64,000 bases of DNA from Roseibium sp. HPY-6. GTDB lineage: Bacteria; Pseudomonadota; Alphaproteobacteria; Rhizobiales; Stappiaceae. Below are positions 45,670 to 52,665 of the stretch, piece by piece. Made by a program: the position numbers and the translations under genes. The notes below the pieces were generated by a model. That model saw only the letters and a program-made list of their open reading frames with translations, was not told the DNA's origin and made no database searches. Positions within the stretch are counted from its first letter, which is position 1, and every line of letters begins with the position of its first letter. Location of the stretch: assembly GCF_040530035.1 (NCBI RefSeq), contig NZ_JBEWCD010000001.1, positions 682,001 to 746,000 on the forward strand, given 5' to 3'.

Positions 45670-46797
45670 ATGACTGGAATTACACTCTCCAGTGCGGTGC
45701 GCACGAACCTGAATTCTCTCCAGGCAACGTCAAGCCTTATGAGCGCTGTTCAGGAAAGACTCTCCACAGGTAAGAAAGTGAACTCGGCGTTGGACAACCC
45801 GAATTCGTTCTTCACTGCTCAGGGTCTTGAAAACCGTGCAAGCGACCTCAGCACCCTGCTCGACGACATGGGACAGTCCATCCAGGGCCTGAAGGCCGCT
45901 GACAAGGGCATTTCCTCGATCTCAGATCTGGTCGACGCAGCCAAGGCGAAAGCCAACCAGGCTCTCCAGACCTCAAGCCAAACCGAACGCGCCCAGTTCG
46001 CGACGGAATACAACGAACTCCTCGGACAGATTGAAGATCTGGCCAAGGATGCCGGTTACGGTGGCAAGAACCTTCTTGGCGGAACGGGTAACGATCTGAG
46101 CGTTGTTTTCAACGAAGATGGAACGTCCTCGCTGTCGATCTCGGCCGTTGACTACACCGACACAACATTGTCGACTGGTCTGAACCTGTCCGATCTGGCA
46201 ACCGCGACAACCGGCACGGCGACACTCGCAGTCACCGGTACGGCCGCTACCACGCTTGATTCAACAGCAAACTTTGCAGCCGGCGATACGCTTACGTTCA
46301 CTGACGCAAATGGCAGCGAACTGGCAACGCTGGAAATCACGGCAACGACCACGATCGCAGATCTGGAAGCCGTTTACGACGGTATCGACGGTGCAAGCGC
46401 ATCGTTCGCCTCCAACTCGCTGGCCGTAACGTCGGAATTCAGGCTGACGACAAGTTCCACCGACGCAACGCCGGCGGACTTCACGACCAACGGCACGGAC
46501 TCCGGCTTTGCAACGGATACGTCGATCGAATCCACTCTGAGCTCGCTGAAGAGTGCCCAGGATACGCTGCGCGCCCAGGCATCGACCTTTGGTACCAACC
46601 TCTCCATCGTTGAAAACCGTCAGGACTTCACCAATGCCCTGATCAACACGCTGGAAGAAGGCGCAGGCAAGCTGACGCTGGCAGACACCAATGAGGAAGG
46701 TGCAAACCTTCTGGCGCTGCAGACACAGCAGACCCTTGCATCGACCTCGCTGTCACTCGCAGCGCAGGCTGACCAGAACGTGCTGCGTCTCTTCTAA
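45670..46797 (+). CDS. flagellin 1
   Basis: This 375-residue flagellin has the conserved N-terminal D0/D1 (ITLSSAVRTNLNSLQATSSLMS, TGKKVNSALDNPNSFFTA) and C-terminal D1/D0 (NRQDFTNALINTLEEGAGKLTLADTNEEGANLLALQTQQ). The sequence ends in LRLF. Between them is a Thr/Ala-rich domain (about 170-290) with a flagellin IN/hook-like segment (ATLEITATTTIADLEAVYDGIDG). AAGGA precedes the ATG. It is the first of four tandem flagellin genes, and its 3' part is nearly identical to flagellin 2. Confidence 0.95.
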   Translation: MTGITLSSAVRTNLNSLQATSSLMSAVQERLSTGKKVNSALDNPNSFFTAQGLENRASDLSTLLDDMGQSIQGLKAADKGISSISDLVDAAKAKANQALQTSSQTERAQFATEYNELLGQIEDLAKDAGYGGKNLLGGTGNDLSVVFNEDGTSSLSISAVDYTDTTLSTGLNLSDLATATTGTATLAVTGTAATTLDSTANFAAGDTLTFTDANGSELATLEITATTTIADLEAVYDGIDGASASFASNSLAVTSEFRLTTSSTDATPADFTTNGTDSGFATDTSIESTLSSLKSAQDTLRAQASTFGTNLSIVENRQDFTNALINTLEEGAGKLTLADTNEEGANLLALQTQQTLASTSLSLAAQADQNVLRLF

Positions 46798-46838
46798 GAA
46801 GAGCTGTTGCACGGACATCGCGTCCGATTTGAAACATC

Positions 46839-46874
46839 GATGCGGCGGGCAATGTACCGCCGCATCTCATTTTT
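46839..46874 (+). terminator. terminator after flagellin 1
   Basis: A perfect 10-bp stem (GATGCGGCGG pairing with CCGCCGCATC) with an 8-nt loop is followed by TCATTTTT. It lies 42 nt downstream of the stop codon. Confidence 0.8.
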
Positions 46875-46914
46875 AAGATATGAAACACAACTTGCCTTTA
46901 GTTACAGAGTGTTA

Positions 46915-46938
46915 AGGTTAAGTCACGCTAACCAAATA
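46915..46938 (+). promoter_or_regulatory. conserved palindromic box upstream of flagellin 2
   Basis: The second copy of the GGTTA-N8-TAACC box starts 113 nt before the flagellin 2 ATG, against 108 nt for flagellin 1. It is followed by AAATAT, which may include a -10 element. Confidence 0.55.
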
Positions 46939-46980
46939 TCTTTAGAGCTTGTTTTCAAATTCAGCCGTTTGATGAGCGTC

Positions 46981-46997
46981 GAACCCAGGAAGGGTTC
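46981..46997 (+). promoter_or_regulatory. 5'-UTR hairpin with AGGAA loop, flagellin 2
   Basis: GAACCC-AGGAA-GGGTTC forms a perfect 6-bp stem with the same loop as the flagellin 1 leader but an unrelated stem sequence. It ends 30 nt before the ATG. Confidence 0.65.
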
Positions 46998-47027
46998 TGT
47001 ATCTCGTATTCCTAGAAGGGAAACAAA

Positions 47028-48155
47028 ATGGCTGATATTACTCTTTCGAGTGCTGTGCGCTCGAACCTCAACGCGCTTCAAGCAACGTCCAACCTCATGT
47101 CCTCCGTTCAAGAAAAACTTGCAACGGGCAAAAAGGTGAATTCGGCTCTCGACAATCCGAACTCATTCTTTACGGCGAAAGGTCTTGAGAACCGTGCAAG
47201 CGATCTCAGCACCCTGCTCGACGACATGGGACAGTCAGTCCAGACACTGAAAGCCGCCGATGAAGGTATCGGTGCGATTTCTGATCTGGTCGACGCGGCA
47301 AAAGCGAAAGCCAACCAGGCCCAGCAAACTTCCAGCCAGACTGAACGCGCTCAGTTTGCGCGGGAGTATAACGAGCTTCTGACTCAGATCGAAGATCTGG
47401 CGAAAGACGCTGGTTATAAGGGCAAAAACCTGCTCGGTGGCACAGGTAACGATCTGAGTGTGACCTTCAACGAGGACGGCACGTCCTCGCTGTCGATCTC
47501 CGCTGTCGACTATACCGACACCTCCATTTCAACGGGCCTGAACCTGTCCGATCTGGCAACGGCGACAACCGGCACGGCAACACTCGCGGTCACCGGTACG
47601 GCTGCCACCACGCTGGATTCAACAGCAAACTTTGCAGCGGGCGATACGCTTACGTTCACCGATGCAAACGGCACCGAGGTGGCCTCTCTGGAAATCACCG
47701 CAACGACTACGATTGCGGATCTGGAAGCCGTTTATGACGGAATCGACGGCGCAAGCGCAGCGTTCGCCTCCAACTCGCTCGTGGTTACGTCGGAATTCCG
47801 GCTGACGACAAGTTCCACCGACGCAACGCCGGCGGACTTCACGACCAATGGTACGGACTCCGGCTTTGCAACGGATACGTCGATCGAATCCACTCTGAGC
47901 TCGCTGAAGAGTGCCCAGGATACGCTGCGCGCCCAGGCGTCGACGTTTGGTACAAACCTTTCCATCGTTGAAAACCGTCAGGACTTCACCAACGCCCTCA
48001 TCAACACCCTTGAAGAAGGCGCTGGCCAGTTGACCCTGGCAGATACCAACGAGGAAGGTGCGAACCTTCTGGCTCTGCAGACCCAGCAGTCACTGGCATC
48101 GACCTCGCTGTCACTCGCAGCGCAGGCCGACCAGAACGTGCTTCGACTCTTCTGA
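47028..48155 (+). CDS. flagellin 2
   Basis: This 375-residue flagellin is the same length as flagellin 1 and nearly identical in protein sequence. The 5' third differs at many synonymous sites. By contrast, about 135 bp around 47802-47937 differ from the flagellin 1 equivalent at only two positions. The terminal coiled-coil regions and the central Thr-rich domain have the same layout as in flagellin 1. It has its own box, leader hairpin and terminator, so it is probably transcribed separately. The ribosome binding site is AGAAGGG. Confidence 0.95.
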   Translation: MADITLSSAVRSNLNALQATSNLMSSVQEKLATGKKVNSALDNPNSFFTAKGLENRASDLSTLLDDMGQSVQTLKAADEGIGAISDLVDAAKAKANQAQQTSSQTERAQFAREYNELLTQIEDLAKDAGYKGKNLLGGTGNDLSVTFNEDGTSSLSISAVDYTDTSISTGLNLSDLATATTGTATLAVTGTAATTLDSTANFAAGDTLTFTDANGTEVASLEITATTTIADLEAVYDGIDGASAAFASNSLVVTSEFRLTTSSTDATPADFTTNGTDSGFATDTSIESTLSSLKSAQDTLRAQASTFGTNLSIVENRQDFTNALINTLEEGAGQLTLADTNEEGANLLALQTQQSLASTSLSLAAQADQNVLRLF

Positions 48156-48183
48156 TCCAGAAAGCACTTTCGACAACACGGAA

Positions 48184-48209
48184 AAGGCGGGCTCAGGCCC
48201 GCCTTTTTT
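48184..48209 (+). terminator. Rho-independent terminator after flagellin 2
   Basis: A 9-bp stem (AAGGCGGGC pairing with GCCCGCCTT) with a 4-nt loop is followed by a T run, 28 nt after the stop codon. Confidence 0.9.
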
Positions 48210-48319
48210 GATTCCTGCAAAGACTCGCTCAAGCAGCTCTTTATTGCGACCTCCTCGCCTCTTTACGATTTTGCTCGCAATCGCAGATTCCCGCCGATTT
48301 TCCCTTCCCGCTCAGTACG

Positions 48320-48343
48320 TTAAGACCCCGTTAACCGTATAAT
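48320..48343 (+). promoter_or_regulatory. CtrA box plus -10 element, flagellin 3 promoter
   Basis: TTAA-GACCCCG-TTAAC (48320-48335) is a perfect CtrA consensus site. TATAAT follows at 48338-48343, so the box covers the -35 position of a sigma-70-type promoter, as in CtrA-activated genes. Confidence 0.7.
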
Positions 48344-48394
48344 GCCATCCAATTAACCAATGATTAGGGTTAACAGGAGATGATCCTAATCAAC

Positions 48395-48411
48395 CTGCTC
48401 AGGAAGAGCGG
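48395..48411 (+). promoter_or_regulatory. 5'-UTR hairpin with AGGAA loop, flagellin 3
   Basis: CTGCTC-AGGAA-GAGCGG forms a 6-bp stem with one G-U pair and the same AGGAA loop as in flagellins 1 and 2. A second, weaker hairpin CCC-AGGAAA-GGG follows at 48425-48436, nearer the start codon. Confidence 0.6.
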
Positions 48412-48445
48412 AAGTACAGTTTGACCCAGGAAAGGGATATCTACG

Positions 48446-49936
48446 ATGAAGGACATCACCCTGTCAGCTGCCGTGCGGCAGAACCTTCTCACACTTCAAT
48501 CCACCGCAGACCTGATGTCCGGCGTCCAGAACAAACTGGCGACTGGCCTCAAGGTCAATTCGGCTCTCGACAATCCGAACTCCTTTTTTACGGCATCGGG
48601 TCTGAACTCCCGCGCCAGCGATCTGAGCAACCTGCTCGATGACATGGGCCAGTCCCTCCAGACGATCAAGGCGGCCGACAAAGGTATTCAGACGATCACC
48701 GATCTGGTCGAATCCGCAAAAGCGAAAGCCAATCAGGCCCTGCAGACGCAAAGCCAGTACGAGCGCAAGACCTTTGCCGGTCAGTACAATGATCTTCTTG
48801 AGCAAATTGAAGATGTTGCGAAAGACAGCTCTTACAAGGGTAAAAACCTGCTTGGCGGTGTCGGTAACAATCTGACAACGATCTTCAACGAAGACGCCAC
48901 GTCGAAACAGACCATCGAATCCGTCGACTACACCGACACATCCCTGTCCACCGGCCTGAACCTTACGGATCTCGCGGAAGGCCAGGGATCGACCAGCACA
49001 CTTCAGCTGCAGGGCGGAAAGGTAACATTGGCACTGGCAGATGGTGGCGGTGCTGCTCTGAACAGCAGCTCGACCCTCGCCGACGCGACCTTGGTTACAT
49101 CGACAACCACGACGCTTTCGTTTGTTCAGGACGTCACAACGCCCGTTTCCCTGGGTGCGGTCACAGGCGCTTCGAGTGTTCAGGACCTTGTCGACGGACT
49201 GAACGCACTGTCCGGTGTACGCGCCGAGTTCGACAACGGCTCTGGCGAACTGACGATCTACAGTAACGAAGACTTCTACATTGGAAACGACGCTGTCGGC
49301 ACATCCCTTGTCGGCTCGTTGGTAGACGCAACGGCCTTCGGCACCACAACGGCACTGCTGACCGAGTCTGGCTCCTATGCCGTAGGCGACACGCTGACCC
49401 TGACCGACGGCAATGATTTCGAGCTTGGCTCATTTGAAATCGAAGCTGACAGCACCGTAGACGATCTTGAAAACTTCATCAGCGACTTCAACGGCGTTTC
49501 CGCAAGCTTCAGCAGCACATCCGGCCGGATCACAATCACGTCGGAAACAGACCTGACGCTGACAAGCGACAATGCGGACTTCAATGCCACCGGGTTCACG
49601 CAGGATACAGATGGTATTGTTCTTGAAGCGCTCTCCGACTCAGGATTTGCGACTGACAGCGACATCAACCGCGTGGTCGACAGGCTGAATACGGCGCTCT
49701 CGAACCTCCGCTCACAGGCATCCGAGTTCGGTACCAACCTTTCAGTTGTTGAAATTCGTCAAGACTATACAAAGACGATGATCAATACTTTGCAGGAAGG
49801 TGCCGGCCTTTTGACCTTGGCCGATACCAACGAGGAAGGTGCAAACCTGCTGGCACTTCAGACCAGGCAGCAGCTGGCTTCAACCTCACTGTCCTTCGCA
49901 TCGCAGGCGGACCAGACAGTGCTATCCCTCTTCTAA
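48446..49936 (+). CDS. flagellin 3 (long form)
   Basis: This 496-residue flagellin is about 120 residues longer than flagellins 1 and 2. The terminal D0/D1 domains are conserved (ITLSAAVRQNLLTLQSTADLMS; IRQDYTKTMINTLQEGAGLLTLADTNEEGANLLALQTRQ). The enlarged centre (about 175-400) carries two related beta segments, each with an AGDTLTLTDG-like strand (VGDTLTLTDGNDFELGSFEIEADSTVDDLENFISDFNG). It ends LSLF. It has its own CtrA-type promoter and leader hairpins. The larger domain D2/D3 would give a filament subunit with a different surface. Confidence 0.95.
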   Translation: MKDITLSAAVRQNLLTLQSTADLMSGVQNKLATGLKVNSALDNPNSFFTASGLNSRASDLSNLLDDMGQSLQTIKAADKGIQTITDLVESAKAKANQALQTQSQYERKTFAGQYNDLLEQIEDVAKDSSYKGKNLLGGVGNNLTTIFNEDATSKQTIESVDYTDTSLSTGLNLTDLAEGQGSTSTLQLQGGKVTLALADGGGAALNSSSTLADATLVTSTTTTLSFVQDVTTPVSLGAVTGASSVQDLVDGLNALSGVRAEFDNGSGELTIYSNEDFYIGNDAVGTSLVGSLVDATAFGTTTALLTESGSYAVGDTLTLTDGNDFELGSFEIEADSTVDDLENFISDFNGVSASFSSTSGRITITSETDLTLTSDNADFNATGFTQDTDGIVLEALSDSGFATDSDINRVVDRLNTALSNLRSQASEFGTNLSVVEIRQDYTKTMINTLQEGAGLLTLADTNEEGANLLALQTRQQLASTSLSFASQADQTVLSLF

Positions 49937-49983
49937 GTCAAGAAGAATCAGTCAGACGCACGACTCACAAGCTGACAAACAGA

Positions 49984-50016
49984 AACGGCGGGCTCAAAGC
50001 CCGCCGTTATCGTTTT
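49984..50016 (+). terminator. terminator after flagellin 3
   Basis: An 11-bp stem (AACGGCGGGCT pairing with AGCCCGCCGTT) with a 3-nt loop is followed by ATCGTTTT. It lies 48 nt after the stop codon. Confidence 0.82.
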
Positions 50017-50229
50017 ATGCGCCGGATGAAGTTTGAACTCTCAAAATTTTTCTCATATCTTTCAATTACTTAAAAGAAAGCTTTTGGTAACTTTTATTTA
50101 TATCGCGTTAATCAGCGAATGACCGATTAACTTTCCCTTCAGAATTACGTCAATTGTGCGCGCTCAACTTCGGCAGCCTTCGAGAAGCACTTTCGGCGGA
50201 TACTGAACTTAGGAAAGCGGTGAAGTCTG

Positions 50230-51723
50230 ATGTCTGATATTGTTCTATCAAGCGCGGTTCGGGACAATCTTCTGTCACTCAAGCAAACGGCAGATCTTCA
50301 ATCGATTACCCAGACACGTCTCGCTACGGGCCTAAAGGTCAACACGGCGCTCGACAACCCGAACTCCTTCTTCACGGCGCAATCTCTGAACGACAGGGCG
50401 AGCGACCTGGCGAACCTTCTCGACAACATGGGTCAGGCGGTTCAGACCATCAAGGCAGCTGACAAGGGTATCACGTCGATAACCAAGCTCGTTGAATCGG
50501 CAAAAGCTATCGCCAACCAGGCACTTCAGACATCCAGCGAATTCGAACGCAAGCAGTTCGCCACGCAGTATAATGACATTCTCGAGCAGATCGAGGATAT
50601 GGCGCGCGACTCCAGCTATAAGGGCAAGAACCTACTCGCCGGCCCCGGCAACGAATTGGAAGTCATCTTCAATGAAGACAGCACCTCCAATCTCACTGTT
50701 GAACCCGTGGACTTTACAGACACGACCCTCGACGATGGCCTGAATCTGGATGATCTGGACACCGGCGGAACGGGCACGGCCTCGTTCAACCTGTTCGGTG
50801 GTACGGGAACACTGGCGCTCACAGGGTTGCAAGCTTCCTCCAATCTCACTGACCTTGGCGACTGGGCCGCAGGTGACCAAGTTACGATCACGGACAGTTC
50901 CGGTACAACGACGTTGACGGTGGGAACGGACATTACAACTGTTCAGGACTATGTGGATGCGCTTAACGATCTGAACGGAGTGCATACGACCTTTGACGAG
51001 TCGACCGACTCGATCAACCTGACAAGCGGTGTCTCCAACCCGATCTACATCTCCAAGAACGCCGCAGGTGGCGGTACGGCAACCAACGGTGGCGCAACCG
51101 GCGGCACAACGACGTCCCTGACGGTTTCCTCGCTGAGTTCGACCGCCACGCTCATATCATCGGGCAGCTTTCAGGCTGGCGATACCATCACGATAACGGA
51201 CGGCAACGGGTTCGAGCCGGCTTCGATCGAAATCGATGATGAAACAACCGTGAGCGATCTTGTGAGCTTCATCGATAACGTGAAGGGCCTGGACGCCTCT
51301 TTCTCGGGTGGTAGCATCAGTCTGATTGGCGAAGTTTCTTTCGATATTACAAGTAGTAATGCGGATTTTGATCGAGCCACTCTTGCCAGCGCCAACGGAA
51401 CTGTAGGCCTGACAGCGGCAGCGTCGGAGTTCAAATCAGATACGGATATCGACCGAACGCTCCAGGCGATCAATGCCGCTCTCGATGAGTTGCGAACGGC
51501 AGCCCGGTCGATGGGGACGTCGCTGTCAACTGTGGAGATCAGAACAGACTTCACACAGAACATGATCAATACGCTCGAGGTGGGCGCGGGTGAGCTTACG
51601 ATTGCTGACATGAATGAAGAAGGCGCCAACATGCTTGCACTTCAGACGCGGCAGCAGTTGTCGTCGACAGCGCTCTCCCTCGCGAACCAGGCAGATCAGA
51701 GCGTCTTGAGCCTGTTCGGTTAA
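50230..51723 (+). CDS. flagellin 4 (long form)
   Basis: The 497-residue flagellin is most like flagellin 3 in layout, with a conserved N-terminus (IVLSSAVRDNLLSLKQTADLQS) and C-terminus (IRTDFTQNMINTLEVGAGELTIADMNEEGANMLALQTRQ). The central domain includes a Gly/Thr-rich stretch (AAGGGTATNGGATGGTTTS) and two AGD-type strands. No intrinsic terminator follows. The flbT gene begins 91 nt later and could be partly read through from this gene. The 5' leader lacks a convincing copy of the AGGAA hairpin; only CTT-AGGA-AAG near 50208 is present. Confidence 0.94.
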   Translation: MSDIVLSSAVRDNLLSLKQTADLQSITQTRLATGLKVNTALDNPNSFFTAQSLNDRASDLANLLDNMGQAVQTIKAADKGITSITKLVESAKAIANQALQTSSEFERKQFATQYNDILEQIEDMARDSSYKGKNLLAGPGNELEVIFNEDSTSNLTVEPVDFTDTTLDDGLNLDDLDTGGTGTASFNLFGGTGTLALTGLQASSNLTDLGDWAAGDQVTITDSSGTTTLTVGTDITTVQDYVDALNDLNGVHTTFDESTDSINLTSGVSNPIYISKNAAGGGTATNGGATGGTTTSLTVSSLSSTATLISSGSFQAGDTITITDGNGFEPASIEIDDETTVSDLVSFIDNVKGLDASFSGGSISLIGEVSFDITSSNADFDRATLASANGTVGLTAAASEFKSDTDIDRTLQAINAALDELRTAARSMGTSLSTVEIRTDFTQNMINTLEVGAGELTIADMNEEGANMLALQTRQQLSSTALSLANQADQSVLSLFG

Positions 51724-51762
51724 CACCCGGGATGAAAAGCATTAAGGTATCGGGGACTACCG

Positions 51763-51779
51763 TTAACCAATTCGTTAAC
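51763..51779. promoter_or_regulatory. paired GTTAAC sites upstream of flbT
   Basis: Two TTAAC sites lie eight bases apart within a palindrome (CGTTAAC-CAATTC-GTTAACG). This resembles CtrA half-sites with an unusual spacer and lies 36 nt before flbT. Confidence 0.4.
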
Positions 51780-51814
51780 GTTTGGAAGCGATACTCAAGC
51801 GTGGAGGGCACGGA

Positions 51815-52309
51815 ATGGCGCTCAAGGTCGAGCTAAAACCGGGCGAGAGGATTATCATTGGCGACAGTGTCATCACGAATGACAATCAGCGGACCCGCCT
51901 CTTTATCGAAGGCCAGGCTCCCATTCTGCGAGAAAAAGACATTCTCACGCCCACGACAGCGGACACACCGGCAAAACGCGTCTATCTGGCCGTTCAGCTC
52001 ATGTACCTGTCTACGGATCTGGAGAGAATTCAGGAGAACTACTTCACTCTCGTCAACGATATAGTGAAAGCCGCGCCGAGCACGATCCCTTATGTCACAA
52101 GGATTAGTAACGCGATACTAACCGGCGCCTTCTATAAGGCATTGAAAGAAGCACGCAAGCTCATTGAGTATGAAGGGACGCTGATCGGTCATGTACAAGC
52201 AGGCAGCGCAAGCTTACCAGAAAACGAGTCAGGTGGCGATGTCACCGAGAGAGCTGGAAGCGAATCTGCTGATGAAAGCCGCAGCCCGGCTGCAGCTGAT
52301 CAAGGATGA
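51815..52309 (+). CDS. flbT: flagellin mRNA regulator FlbT, C-terminally extended
   Basis: FlbT controls flagellin synthesis after transcription; in Caulobacter it associates with the fljK leader and promotes mRNA decay. The 164-residue protein has the canonical start ALKVELKPGERIIIGDSVITND, then LFIEGQAPILREKDILT and YLAVQLMYLS. ATG 51815 follows GGAGGG by six bases. The last 39 codons (52191-52309) overlap flaF in another frame and give a low-complexity tail rich in Ser, Glu and Ala, which is longer than in typical FlbT. Flagellin leaders in this window carry hairpins that could be its targets. Confidence 0.92.
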   Translation: MALKVELKPGERIIIGDSVITNDNQRTRLFIEGQAPILREKDILTPTTADTPAKRVYLAVQLMYLSTDLERIQENYFTLVNDIVKAAPSTIPYVTRISNAILTGAFYKALKEARKLIEYEGTLIGHVQAGSASLPENESGGDVTERAGSESADESRSPAAADQG

Positions 52310-52571
52310 ATGGGAACAGTCCTCGCTTGCCGAGAAAGACGACGCACTGGTCTACAACCGCAAGCTCTGGAGCATACTCGTAACCTCGGCAACCAGTGAT
52401 GAGAGCCAGTTACCTCAAGACATCAAGAACAACATCGCATCGCTTGCGGTATTCGTTTTCAAGCAGACGATCACGGTCATTACGACAGATGATGCGGAAA
52501 AACTGAATTCGCTCATAAACATCAATCGGGCAATCGCGGAAGGACTGCGCGCCCGTGCGGACGCCGAATAG
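52191..52571 (+). CDS. flaF: flagellin assembly regulator FlaF
   Basis: FlaF acts with FlbT to allow flagellin translation and export. The 126-residue protein has the family start MYKQAAQAYQKTSQVAMSPRELEANLLMKAAARL and the WSILVTSATSDESQLPQDIKNNIASLAVFVFKQT core. Its start is fixed by homology and lies 119 nt inside flbT in a different frame, an unusually long overlap. A terminator follows 25 nt after the stop. Confidence 0.92.
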   Translation: MYKQAAQAYQKTSQVAMSPRELEANLLMKAAARLQLIKDEWEQSSLAEKDDALVYNRKLWSILVTSATSDESQLPQDIKNNIASLAVFVFKQTITVITTDDAEKLNSLININRAIAEGLRARADAE

Positions 52572-52596
52572 GCCTCCCCTTCCCTAAAATTGAAAG

Positions 52597-52626
52597 AAGC
52601 CGGTGCATAACGCGACCGGCTTTTTT
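52597..52626. terminator. bidirectional terminator between flaF and flgL
   Basis: An 8-bp stem (AAGCCGGT pairing with ACCGGCTT) with a 10-nt loop is followed by a T run on the plus strand and by CTTTCAATTTT on the minus strand. It separates the convergent flaF and flgL genes. Confidence 0.88.
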
Positions 52627-52665
52627 GTTGTTCAGAGCCGCCAGTGGTGTGGCAGCGAGAAGAGA

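Noticed and set aside
50208..50217. CTT-AGGA-AAG in the flagellin 4 leader as a fourth AGGAA hairpin
   Set aside because: Only three base pairs and a shorter loop are possible, so it does not meet the pattern of the other leaders.
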